Program-made: the position numbers and the translations under genes
Source of the DNA: ZC4RG35 sp964571765
GTDB taxonomy: Bacteria; Actinomycetota; Acidimicrobiia; Spongiisociales; ZC4RG35
Length of the DNA: 36,545 nt
Assembly: GCA_964571765.1 (NCBI GenBank)
Contig: CAZNDH010000018.1
Coordinates: 1-36,545 of the forward strand
Direction of reading: 5' to 3'
The notes under the pieces: generated by a model
Database searches by the model: none
What the model was told of the DNA's origin: nothing
Seen by the model: only the letters and a program-made list of their open reading frames with translations
Shown: positions 24,709 through 31,213 of the stretch, piece after piece
How the letters are laid out: every line of letters begins with the position of its first letter
Numbering within the stretch: position 1 is the stretch's first letter

Positions 24709-25620
24709 TCAACGACGCAGTCTCACCCGGCGGATGGTGTGGTCTCTCGCCTTCTCCAGGATGAGCGTTGCCCGCTCCCGCGTGGGAAGGATGTTCTCCA
24801 CCAGGTTCACCTGGTTGATCCGGGCCCAGATCTCCCCGGCGACCTCGACCGCCTGGTCGTCGCGGAGGGAGGCGTACCTGCGAAAGAAGGCCTCGGGGTC
24901 ATTGAACGCGGTATCCCGCAGGGTGAGGAACCGCTCCACGTACCAGGAGCGGATGTCCTCGGTGTCGGCGTCGACGAAGATCGAGAAGTCGAAGTAGTCC
25001 GAGACAAACGCCCCGCTGTGCCCCGCCTGGAGGACGTTGAGACCCTCGACGATGAGGATGTCGGGACGCATGATCACCCGGGTCTCTTCGACGATGTCGT
25101 AACGGACGTGGGAGTAGACCGGGACCTCCAGTGAGATCTCGCCGGCCTTGACCCGGGAGACGAATTCGAGGAGCTGGCGGCGGTCGTAGCTCTCGGGGAA
25201 CCCCTTCCGCTCCATGAGCCCTCTCTCCTCGAGGACGACATTGGGGTGGAGGAAACCGTCGGTGGTAACCAACTCGACTGAGGGGTGATGGGGCCAGCGG
25301 GCGAGAAGGGCCTGGAGCACCCGGGCGGTGGTCGACTTGCCCACCGCCACCGAGCCGGCGACGCCGATCACGAACGGTACCGGCCGCGGCGGGGTCCCCA
25401 GGAAGGTGTCGGTGACAGTGGCGAGCTGCTGACTCGCCCGGACATGCAGGTTGAGCAGCCGCGACAGCGGAAGGTACGCCTTCTCGACCATGTCCATGTC
25501 GAGCTGGACGTTTATCCCCCTCAGCTTCTCCACGTCTTCCTCGGTGAGAGTGAGTGGGGTGGATGCCCTGAGGCGGGACCACGACTCCAGGTCGAAGTCG
25601 AGGTAGGCCGGAGTGCTCAT
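24709..25620 (-). CDS. coaA: Type I pantothenate kinase
   Basis: CoaA phosphorylates pantothenate, the committed step of coenzyme A synthesis. The 303-residue protein has the P-loop GVAGSVAVGKSTT at 86-98, the block VTTDGFLHPN with the catalytic Asp, KGFPESYDR, and PVYSHVRYDIV, all characteristic of the bacterial type I enzyme. The segment VEGLNVLQ is the Walker B region. The ATG at 25620 is preceded only by a weak GCGGA; the frame continues upstream as a shadow. It is divergent from a small membrane protein gene across 38 bases. Confidence 0.95.
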   Translation of the reverse strand: MSTPAYLDFDLESWSRLRASTPLTLTEEDVEKLRGINVQLDMDMVEKAYLPLSRLLNLHVRASQQLATVTDTFLGTPPRPVPFVIGVAGSVAVGKSTTARVLQALLARWPHHPSVELVTTDGFLHPNVVLEERGLMERKGFPESYDRRQLLEFVSRVKAGEISLEVPVYSHVRYDIVEETRVIMRPDILIVEGLNVLQAGHSGAFVSDYFDFSIFVDADTEDIRSWYVERFLTLRDTAFNDPEAFFRRYASLRDDQAVEVAGEIWARINQVNLVENILPTRERATLILEKARDHTIRRVRLRR

Positions 25621-25640
25621 TCCGCGTGCCAGGGTACCGA

Positions 25641-25658
25641 GGTGGCAGACTTGCCACC
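25641..25658. promoter_or_regulatory. Perfect inverted repeat immediately before a start codon
   Basis: GGTGGCA (25641-25647) is perfectly inverted by TGCCACC (25652-25658) around GACT. The right arm ends on the base before the ATG of the DUF4190-like gene, and the left arm overlaps its only Shine-Dalgarno-like sequence (GAGG, 25638-25641). It also lies 20-38 bases upstream of the divergent coaA start. It could be an operator for either gene or a translation-blocking hairpin. Confidence 0.45.
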
Positions 25659-25976
25659 ATGACCGACCAACAGTTCCCCACGGACCCGGGACGCTACCCG
25701 GAGGCAAGCCAGGCGACCACCGCCCTGGTTCTGGGCATCCTCGGTGTCGTGGTCTTCCAGGTCCTCGCCCCATTCGCCTGGTGGATCGGTGCCAAAGAGG
25801 TTACGGCGATCGATGCCGGCCGACGCCCCCCCGAGAACCGGGGGACGGCCAACGCAGGCCGCATCCTGGGAATCGTCGGAACCGTGCTCCTCGGCATCGG
25901 CATCATCATCGTCTTCATCGTGATCGTGCTGCTCCTTACCGGGGCGCTCAATTGGACCACATTCGGGCTGAACTGA
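25659..25976 (+). CDS. DUF4190-like small membrane protein
   Basis: This 105-residue protein has a short polar N-terminus rich in Pro, Thr and Gln (MTDQQFPTDPGRYPEASQ) and two hydrophobic segments. The first, at about 20-45, runs ALVLGILGVVVFQVLAPFAW; the second, at about 70-97, runs GIVGTVLLGIGIIIVFIVIV. Between them is the loop GAKEVTAIDAGRRPPENRGT, typical of the DUF4190 family that is very common in actinobacteria. Function unknown. The ATG at 25659 gives the family-like start; a longer frame to 25626 would run through the inverted repeat. Confidence 0.7.
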   Translation: MTDQQFPTDPGRYPEASQATTALVLGILGVVVFQVLAPFAWWIGAKEVTAIDAGRRPPENRGTANAGRILGIVGTVLLGIGIIIVFIVIVLLLTGALNWTTFGLN

Positions 25977-26018
25977 ATTCGCGCAAGTTCGCTTGGCAGC
26001 AGCCGATAATCCAGGTCT

Positions 26019-26729
26019 ATGGGCAGCTTCGACGCGTCTCTGCGCACCATCGGCGACCGCCGCGCCCTACCCGCCACGATCACGGTCGACGGGGGGCGGA
26101 TCAAGATCATCGCCGGCGACCTACCCATTGGGGACTGGGCGTTGGAGGAGGTGCACCTCGAGCCCACCGGTGGCGCTGCCTACCGGATGGCGGCAGAGGG
26201 TGAGCAGATCCTGCTCGAGGTGCCCGACACCGACGCCTTCCAATCGGCGATCGAGGCCAGGTCCCGGATGCCGAGGCGCCCCAAGGTACGAACCGCTCGG
26301 ACCCCCCGGGCCAAAGCCAAGACCGACCACCCGAAACCTGCCCTGCCCCAGGTCGAAGTCGCTGTCACCGGGCGCCCGACCGGCAAGGCCGCCGATACCT
26401 CAGGGCTGGGGACCAAGGAGCCGGGTGCCCTCGACCGGGTATTGGCCGTCGCTGAGCGCCGCTGGGGCTCGCTTCTCCCCTCGTGGGTGTTCACCCGGCC
26501 GATGGCTGTGACCGCCGTGGTGGTTCTGGTGCTCACCGTGGTTTTCCCCGGCCTGGTCTCCAGCTTCCTTCTGATGTCAGGGCTCCTGCTGGTTCTGATT
26601 GGCGCGGTTGCCTACACCGATGTCATCCTCGCTGCCAAGTGGCTTCCAGGCCGGATGACCGCGATGCACGTGCTTCTCTTCGGGGTGGCGCTGGTCATGC
26701 TCGGTGTCCTGGTCGGAGTGGTGGCATAG
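26019..26729 (+). CDS. Uncharacterised membrane protein with N-terminal beta-rich domain
   Basis: This 236-residue protein has no function I recognise. Residues 1-75 form a compact domain (GGRIKIIAGDLPIGDWALEE is part of it) with alternating hydrophobic residues and a 'GDW' turn. A Lys/Arg/Pro-rich linker follows to about 115, and then a segment EPGALDRVLAVAERRWGS. The C-terminal 75 residues hold three membrane spans. The N-terminal module resembles one seen before membrane segments in other actinobacterial hypothetical proteins, from memory only. It follows the DUF4190-like gene by 42 bases on the same strand and converges on rplQ. Confidence 0.65.
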   Translation: MGSFDASLRTIGDRRALPATITVDGGRIKIIAGDLPIGDWALEEVHLEPTGGAAYRMAAEGEQILLEVPDTDAFQSAIEARSRMPRRPKVRTARTPRAKAKTDHPKPALPQVEVAVTGRPTGKAADTSGLGTKEPGALDRVLAVAERRWGSLLPSWVFTRPMAVTAVVVLVLTVVFPGLVSSFLLMSGLLLVLIGAVAYTDVILAAKWLPGRMTAMHVLLFGVALVMLGVLVGVVA

Positions 26730-26745
26730 GCAATCCAACGGGCGC

Positions 26746-26766
26746 GGTACCCGGTAGCCTTGGAGG
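26746..26766. repeat. Short heptad-repeat array near the rplQ stop
   Basis: Three in-phase seven-base units beginning with GGTACCC (26746) and GGTAGCC (26753) fill the 43-base spacer between the convergent membrane-protein gene and rplQ. This is the weakest member of the repeat family in the window. Confidence 0.35.
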
Positions 26767-26772
26767 TCCTAC

Positions 26773-27123
26773 TCAGACCAATTCGATGATGGCTTCTTCG
26801 GCGCCGTCGCCGCGACGCGGGCCCAGCTTTGTGATCCGGGTGTAGCCGCCGGGACGGTCGATGTAGCGGGGAGCGACTTCCTCGAAGAGACGGTGCACCG
26901 CCTCCTTGTTGGTCACCGTCTTGAGGACCACCCGCCGCGAGTGGAGGTCACCCCTGCGGGCCCGGGTAATCATCCTCTCGGCCACCGGACGCAAGGCCCG
27001 GGCCTTGGCCTCGGTGGTGACCACCCTGCCGTGGATGAACAGGTCGCTGGCCAGATTGGCTAGGATCAGCCTCTCGTGGGCCGGGGAACCGCCCAGCCTC
27101 GGCCCCTTGCGCGGGCGTGGCAT
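26773..27123 (-). CDS. rplQ: 50S ribosomal protein L17
   Basis: The 116-residue protein starts MPRPRKGPRLGGSPAHERLI and has the L17 block ITTEAKAR-like VVTTEAKARALRPVAERMIT, followed by TRITKLGPRRGDGAEEAIIE. The ATG overlaps the rpoA stop (TGATG). It is the last gene of the superoperon; truA is not adjacent as it often is in other bacteria. Confidence 0.97.
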   Translation of the reverse strand: MPRPRKGPRLGGSPAHERLILANLASDLFIHGRVVTTEAKARALRPVAERMITRARRGDLHSRRVVLKTVTNKEAVHRLFEEVAPRYIDRPGGYTRITKLGPRRGDGAEEAIIELV

Positions 27124-28079
27124 CAGACCAGGCTCCCGCTCCCACTCGGCGAGTCGGCCAGGCTGAGCCCGAGGTCGTCGAGCTTGGCGATCACCTCGTC
27201 GAGGCTCTTCTGCCCGAAGTTGGTGATGTTGAGCAGGTCGTCGGAGGTGCGCTCCACCAGCTCACCCACCGTCTTGATCTGGGCCCGGCGCAGGCAGTTG
27301 CGGGGACGCTCCGAGAGGTCGAGGGCCTCGATCGGCAGATCGAGGTCAGGTGAGCCCGAAGTGTCGGGAACGTACTCGACGAAGTCGAGGCCCCGGCCCT
27401 CGCCGATGTCGGCGAACAGGCCCATCAGCTCGCCCAGGGTCTTGCCCGCCGAGGACACCGCTTCGGAGGGGGCGATTGCCCCGTTGGTCTCGATATCGAG
27501 GACGAGACGGTCGAAGTTGGTCATCTGGCCCACCTGGGTGTTTTCCACCCGGTAAGCCACCTTGCGCACCGGTGAGAAGATCGAGTCGACCGGGATGACG
27601 CCGATGTTCGACGACCCGCCCTTGTTGCTGTCGGCGGTGCGATAGCCGACACCGGGAGCCACGACGAGCTCCATCTCGAGGCGGCCCGAGGCGCTGAGGG
27701 TGGCGATGTGGGCATCGCCGTTGACGACCTCCACCCCTGCAGGGACCTTGAGGTCGGCGGCGGTGACATCACCGGCGCCCTTCGCCGAGAGATAGAGGGT
27801 CTGCTCATCGAAACCGTCCATTCGCACCACGATCCTCTTTATGTTGAGGATGATGTCGACAACGTCCTCGACCACGCCGGGAATCGTGGAGAACTCGTGC
27901 TCGACACCCTCGATCTGAATCGAGGTGATCGCTGCACCTGGGATTCGGGAGAGCAGGGTGCGCCGCATGGTGTTGCCCAGGGTGTAGCCGAAACCCGGCT
28001 CCAGCGGCTCGACGACGATCCTGGAGCGGTTGTCGGCGATGACTTCCTCTTCTATCTGGGGACGTTGGACGATCAGCAA
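27123..28079 (-). CDS. rpoA: RNA polymerase alpha subunit
   Basis: The 318-residue protein has the assembly domain block EPLEPGFGYTLGNTMRRTLL, and IPVDSIFSPVRKVAYRVENT. The C-terminal domain is RPRNCLRRAQIKTVGELVER followed by NFGQKSLDEVIAKL. It starts with TTG at 28079 (reading MLIVQRP, the usual actinobacterial start), with GAGG eight bases upstream overlapping the rpsD stop region. No ATG or GTG offers a better start. The acidic linker between domains is short. Confidence 0.98.
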   Translation of the reverse strand: MLIVQRPQIEEEVIADNRSRIVVEPLEPGFGYTLGNTMRRTLLSRIPGAAITSIQIEGVEHEFSTIPGVVEDVVDIILNIKRIVVRMDGFDEQTLYLSAKGAGDVTAADLKVPAGVEVVNGDAHIATLSASGRLEMELVVAPGVGYRTADSNKGGSSNIGVIPVDSIFSPVRKVAYRVENTQVGQMTNFDRLVLDIETNGAIAPSEAVSSAGKTLGELMGLFADIGEGRGLDFVEYVPDTSGSPDLDLPIEALDLSERPRNCLRRAQIKTVGELVERTSDDLLNITNFGQKSLDEVIAKLDDLGLSLADSPSGSGSLV

Positions 28080-28089
28080 CCTGTTTACC

Positions 28090-28695
28090 TCACTTCGAGT
28101 AGAGCTCGACGATCAACTGCTCGTTGATGTCGGTGTCGATCTGGTCGCGACGGGGATGGGCGAGGACCCTGATCCGGCGCTCGTCGGTGTCCACCTCGAG
28201 CCACTCGGGGACAATCCGTCCCTGGGTGTCCACCGAGTGTTGGATCAAGATCAGGTCCTTGCTCCGCTCCTTCACTGTGATCTCGTCGCCCGGCTTCACC
28301 TGGTAGGAGGGGATGTCGACCTTCTTGCCATTGACACGGAAGTGGCCGTGGTTGACCAGCTGGCGGGCCTGAGGCCGGGTGGCGGTGAGCCCGGAGCGCC
28401 ACACCACGTTGTCGAGCCTTTGTTCGAGGAGCATGAGCAGGACATCGCCGGTGATTCCCTGACGACGGTCTGCTTCTTCGTAATACCGGCGGAACTGCCT
28501 CTCCAGCACCCCGTACATGGTGCGCAGCTTCTGCTTTTCCCTGAGCTGGACCAGGTAGTCGCTCTCCCGGACCCGGCCACGGCCATGTTGACCCGGGGGG
28601 TAGGGGCGACGATCCACGGGACAACGCTTCGACTGACAGAGGGGGGTCCGTGCCCGACGGCACGCCTTGTGACGGGGACCGGTGTAACGGGCCAA
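28090..28695 (-). CDS. rpsD: 30S ribosomal protein S4
   Basis: This primary 16S rRNA-binding protein is 201 residues. The start MARYTGPRHKACRRARTPLC and the block RRPYPPGQHGRGR are family features, and the S4 RNA-binding domain is at about 91-155 (RLDNVVWRSGLTATRPQARQ). The N-terminal metal site is unusual. Cys12, Cys20 and Cys25 are present with His9, whereas the standard zinc form has Cys9, Cys12, Cys26 and Cys31. The start codon is TTG, six bases after GAGGGG, just beyond the rpsK stop. Confidence 0.97.
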   Translation of the reverse strand: MARYTGPRHKACRRARTPLCQSKRCPVDRRPYPPGQHGRGRVRESDYLVQLREKQKLRTMYGVLERQFRRYYEEADRRQGITGDVLLMLLEQRLDNVVWRSGLTATRPQARQLVNHGHFRVNGKKVDIPSYQVKPGDEITVKERSKDLILIQHSVDTQGRIVPEWLEVDTDERRIRVLAHPRRDQIDTDINEQLIVELYSK

Positions 28696-28697
28696 AC

Positions 28698-29096
28698 TCA
28701 GCCCCTCTTCCGCTTCTTGGGCCGACAGCCGTTATGGGGGAAGGGAGTGACGTCCTTGATCCAGGTGACCTCCATCCCCATGTTCTGCAGGGTGCGCACC
28801 GCGGTGTCACGACCCGAACCGGTCCCGGAGACGATCACGTCGAGCTTGCGGATTCCGTGCTCTCCGGCACGGCGGGCAGCCTCCTCGGCGGCAACCTGGG
28901 CGGCATAAGGGGTCGACTTGCGGGATCCCTTGAACCCCACCGAGCCCCCCGAGGTCCAGGCCACGGTGGCCCCCGCCTGGTCGGTGATGTTGATGATTGT
29001 GTTGTTGAAGCTCGCCTTGATGTGGGCCTGACCGTGGGAGATGTTCTTCCTCTCCCTACGACGGACCCGCTTGGCGCCTGGTTGCTGTTTGGCCAC
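28698..29096 (-). CDS. rpsK: 30S ribosomal protein S11
   Basis: The 132-residue protein contains GQAHIKASFNNTIINITDQA, GFKGSRKSTPYAAQVAAEEA and the C-terminal DVTPFPHNGCRPKKRKR, all conserved in S11. The start is GTG at 29096. It lies 12 bases after rpsM in the rpmJ-rpsM-rpsK-rpsD-rpoA-rplQ unit. Confidence 0.98.
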   Translation of the reverse strand: MAKQQPGAKRVRRRERKNISHGQAHIKASFNNTIINITDQAGATVAWTSGGSVGFKGSRKSTPYAAQVAAEEAARRAGEHGIRKLDVIVSGTGSGRDTAVRTLQNMGMEVTWIKDVTPFPHNGCRPKKRKRG

Positions 29097-29108
29097 GTCC
29101 TGGACCCC

Positions 29109-29486
29109 CTACTTGGTGACCTTCTTCTTACCGGCGATGGCCACCCGGCGGCCCTTGCGGGCTCGGGCGTTGGTGTGGGTCCGCTGGCCCCGCACCGGCA
29201 GGCCCCGACGATGCCGGATGCCCTGGTAGCTGCCGATCTCGACCTTGCGCTTGATGTTCTGCTGCACCTCGCGCCGCAGGTCACCTTCGACCTGGAAGTT
29301 GCCCTCGATGAAGCGGCGGATCTTGGCCACTTCGTCGTCGGTCAACGAGCGGACCCGGGTGTCGGGGTCGATCCCGCTCTCGGCGCAGATGGTCTGAGCC
29401 CGGGTGAGCCCGATACCGTATATATAGGTCAGGGCGACTTCGAGCCGCTTGTCTCGGGGGATGTCGACGCCGGCGATACGTGCCAC
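29109..29486 (-). CDS. rpsM: 30S ribosomal protein S13
   Basis: The 125-residue protein starts MARIAGVDIPRDKRLEVALT and includes IYGIGLTRAQ and the C-terminal block RHRRGLPVRGQRTHTNARAR, which contacts the P-site tRNA and S19. The start is GTG at 29486, five bases after the rpmJ stop. Confidence 0.98.
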   Translation of the reverse strand: MARIAGVDIPRDKRLEVALTYIYGIGLTRAQTICAESGIDPDTRVRSLTDDEVAKIRRFIEGNFQVEGDLRREVQQNIKRKVEIGSYQGIRHRRGLPVRGQRTHTNARARKGRRVAIAGKKKVTK

Positions 29487-29491
29487 TCAGA

Positions 29492-29605
29492 TCACCCCTG
29501 ACGCTGCTTGTGTCGGGGGTTGGGGCAGATCACCCAGACGCGGCCACGCCGCCGGATTATCCGGCACTTCTCGCACATCTTCTTGGTGGAAGGTCTCACC
29601 TTCAT
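29492..29605 (-). CDS. rpmJ: 50S ribosomal protein L36 (zinc-binding form)
   Basis: This 37-residue protein is too short for most ORF calls. It reads MKVRPSTKKMCEKCRIIRRR at its start and has the zinc ligands Cys11, Cys14, Cys27 and His32, so it is the C+ form. The ATG is at 29605. It is the first gene after the internal promoter and leader that replace infA here. Confidence 0.95.
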   Translation of the reverse strand: MKVRPSTKKMCEKCRIIRRRGRVWVICPNPRHKQRQG

Positions 29606-29715
29606 GGTCAACTCCAAGTCCTCTTCGCCGATCCGGCGTCTCGGGCACAGGCGTCAGTTGCAACCAGGCTGTGTGAGTCGGGTGGTTGCGGGCGACGAAA
29701 CCCGGCGCCGGACTT

Positions 29716-29745
29716 CTTCCCGGCCGCGGTGAAACGGCCCGGAAG
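29716..29745. promoter_or_regulatory. Leader hairpin upstream of rpmJ
   Basis: An 11+11 inverted repeat with one mismatch and an eight-base loop (arms 29716-29726 and 29735-29745) lies in the map-rpmJ spacer. Its first arm on the transcript begins at about the predicted start site of the adjacent promoter, so the alpha-operon mRNA would start with a stable GC-rich stem. It has no U-run. It could protect the 5' end, take part in S4 feedback control, or attenuate read-through from map. Confidence 0.5.
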
Positions 29746-29751
29746 ACCAGG

Positions 29752-29780
29752 ATTCTACCTGTGACTCCGCCACTGCTCAA
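29752..29780 (-). promoter_or_regulatory. Sigma70-type promoter for rpmJ-rpsM-rpsK-rpsD-rpoA-rplQ
   Basis: On the minus strand TTGAGC (29780-29775) and TAGAAT (29757-29752) are separated by exactly 17 bases. This matches TTGACA at four of six and TATAAT at five of six positions. The -35 box overlaps the stop codon of map. The transcript would start near 29745, about 140 bases before the rpmJ ATG. Confidence 0.6.
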
Positions 29781-30565
29781 ATCACCGAGCCCATCGCCTC
29801 GACCAGCATCGGGCTCGAGGAGGCGGTGAACACCATAGGACCATCGGGGGTGATGGCAATGGTGTGTTCCCAGTGAGCGGACAGCGAGCCGTCGGCGGTG
29901 CGCACCGTCCACCCATCCGGGTCGACCTTTGTTTGGCGTGTCCCCAGGTTGAACATCGGCTCGATGCACAGGGCCATCCCCACCCGGAGCCTCATCCCCT
30001 GGCCGGGCTCCCCGTAGTTGGGCACCTGGGGCTCCTCGTGCATTGCCCTTCCGATCCCGTGGCCGACATACTCCTCGACCACCCCGTAGCCGTGGGCCTT
30101 GCCGACCGCGGCGACCGCGGCGCCGATATCCCCCAGCCGGTTGCCCTTTCGCACCTGGCGGATGCCGGCCCACATCCCCTCCTCGGTGACCTCGATGAGG
30201 CGCGCCGCCTCCTGGGACACTTCGCCGACGGCCATGGTGAAGGCGGCGTCACCGTGGAATCCCTCGTAGATCGCCCCGGCGTCGACCGATAGGATGTCGC
30301 CTTCCTCGAGCCGGTACTCGTCGGGGATCCCGTGGACGATGACGTCGTTTGGCGATAGACACAACGTCGCCGGGTAGGTGCCGTGATATCCGAGGAAAGA
30401 CGAGGTGCAACCATGGGCGGCGATCACCTCCGCCCCGATCCGGTCCAACTCGCTGAGGGTGACGCCGGGCCGCGCTGCATCACTGACCGCCCGGTGCACC
30501 GCGGCTACCGCGGCCCCCGCCCGGGCCATCTTCTGTAATTCCCGACGACTCTTGATGGTGATCAC
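29777..30565 (-). CDS. map: Methionine aminopeptidase, type I
   Basis: This enzyme removes the N-terminal Met from nascent proteins. The protein is 262 residues from a GTG at 30565, chosen because GGAGG lies seven bases upstream and the protein then starts MITIKSRRELQKMARAG like other type Ia enzymes. Metal ligands are visible in DAGAIYEGFHGDAAF (two Asp), EYVGHGIGRAMHEEP (His), CIEPMF (Glu) and AHWEHTIAI (Glu). It lies between adk and rpmJ; infA, normally next, is absent. Confidence 0.96.
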   Translation of the reverse strand: MITIKSRRELQKMARAGAAVAAVHRAVSDAARPGVTLSELDRIGAEVIAAHGCTSSFLGYHGTYPATLCLSPNDVIVHGIPDEYRLEEGDILSVDAGAIYEGFHGDAAFTMAVGEVSQEAARLIEVTEEGMWAGIRQVRKGNRLGDIGAAVAAVGKAHGYGVVEEYVGHGIGRAMHEEPQVPNYGEPGQGMRLRVGMALCIEPMFNLGTRQTKVDPDGWTVRTADGSLSAHWEHTIAITPDGPMVFTASSSPMLVEAMGSVI

Positions 30566-30605
30566 CGCAGGACCTCCAGCGCTGGGGTGGGACCAAATAT
30601 CGAGC

Positions 30606-31169
30606 TCACGATGCAGCCTCTTGATCCTCGGTGAGGGCGTCCAGGATCCGTTCGGTGACTTCTTCGACGTCGCCGATGCCGTCGACCGACACGGTGATGC
30701 CCCGCGACGAATACAGATCGAGAAGTGGCCGGGTCTGATCGGTGTACACCTGGAAACGGTTGCGGATGGTGTCCTCGGTGTCGTCGGGGCGTCCCCTGGC
30801 GAGCAGCCGCTGCACCAGCTCGTCCTCGTCGACCTCGAATATGACGACCCGGTCGAGCCCGTCCTCACCCAGCAGGGCATCCAATGACACCGCCTGTCCC
30901 GCGGTGCGGGGAAACCCGTCGAGGATGTAGCCCACCGAGGCGTCGGGCTCGGCGAGCCGCTCCTCGAGCATGGCGATAGTGATCTCGTCGGGCACGTAGT
31001 CGCCGGCACGCATGATCTGGTCCACCCTTCGGCCCAACCCGGTCCCTTGGGCAACATGGGCTCGGAACATGTCGCCCGTGGAGACGTGTGGTACTCCGAG
31101 ACGGTCGGCCACCAGCTGTGCCTGGGTGCCCTTCCCCGCCCCCGGAGGCCCGATGAACAACAGCCTCAC
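30606..31169 (-). CDS. adk: Adenylate kinase, short-lid form
   Basis: Adk interconverts AMP and ATP with ADP. The 187-residue protein has the P-loop GPPGAGKGT at 7-15, STGDMFR and GYILDGFPRT in the AMP-binding region, and RGRPDDTEDTIRNRF in place of a long zinc-binding lid. This is the short form common in actinobacteria. The GTG start at 31169 is preceded by GGAG, which sits in the loop of a small hairpin. It follows secY by 40 bases, the classical order. Confidence 0.97.
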   Translation of the reverse strand: MRLLFIGPPGAGKGTQAQLVADRLGVPHVSTGDMFRAHVAQGTGLGRRVDQIMRAGDYVPDEITIAMLEERLAEPDASVGYILDGFPRTAGQAVSLDALLGEDGLDRVVIFEVDEDELVQRLLARGRPDDTEDTIRNRFQVYTDQTRPLLDLYSSRGITVSVDGIGDVEEVTERILDALTEDQEAAS

Positions 31170-31185
31170 ACCGACTCCGTCGGTG
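31169..31185. promoter_or_regulatory. Hairpin presenting the adk ribosome-binding site
   Basis: CACCGAC (31169-31175) is perfectly inverted by GTCGGTG (31179-31185) around three bases. On the mRNA the Shine-Dalgarno GGAG spans the loop and the first base of the 3' arm. The 3' arm ends on the first base of the GTG start codon, so folding would limit adk initiation. Confidence 0.4.
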
Positions 31186-31198
31186 CGAGAAGCACGAG

Positions 31199-31213
31199 GT
31201 GACCGAAGGTCAC
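31199..31213. promoter_or_regulatory. Hairpin at the secY stop codon
   Basis: GTGACC (31199-31204) and GGTCAC (31208-31213) form a perfect 6-bp stem with a three-base loop that includes the secY stop codon (31210-31212). With the following hairpin at the adk start, most of the 40-base secY-adk spacer is structured. Confidence 0.35.

Noticed and set aside
29716..29745. Rho-independent terminator after map
   Set aside because: The stem is strong but no U-run follows on the transcript strand, and it lies at the predicted start of the next transcript, so a leader hairpin is the better reading.
30566..31057. Fusion of methionine aminopeptidase with an upstream 160-residue domain
   Set aside because: The apparent extension is a frame shadow of adk. 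A GTG with GGAGG at 30565 gives the normal Map N-terminus.
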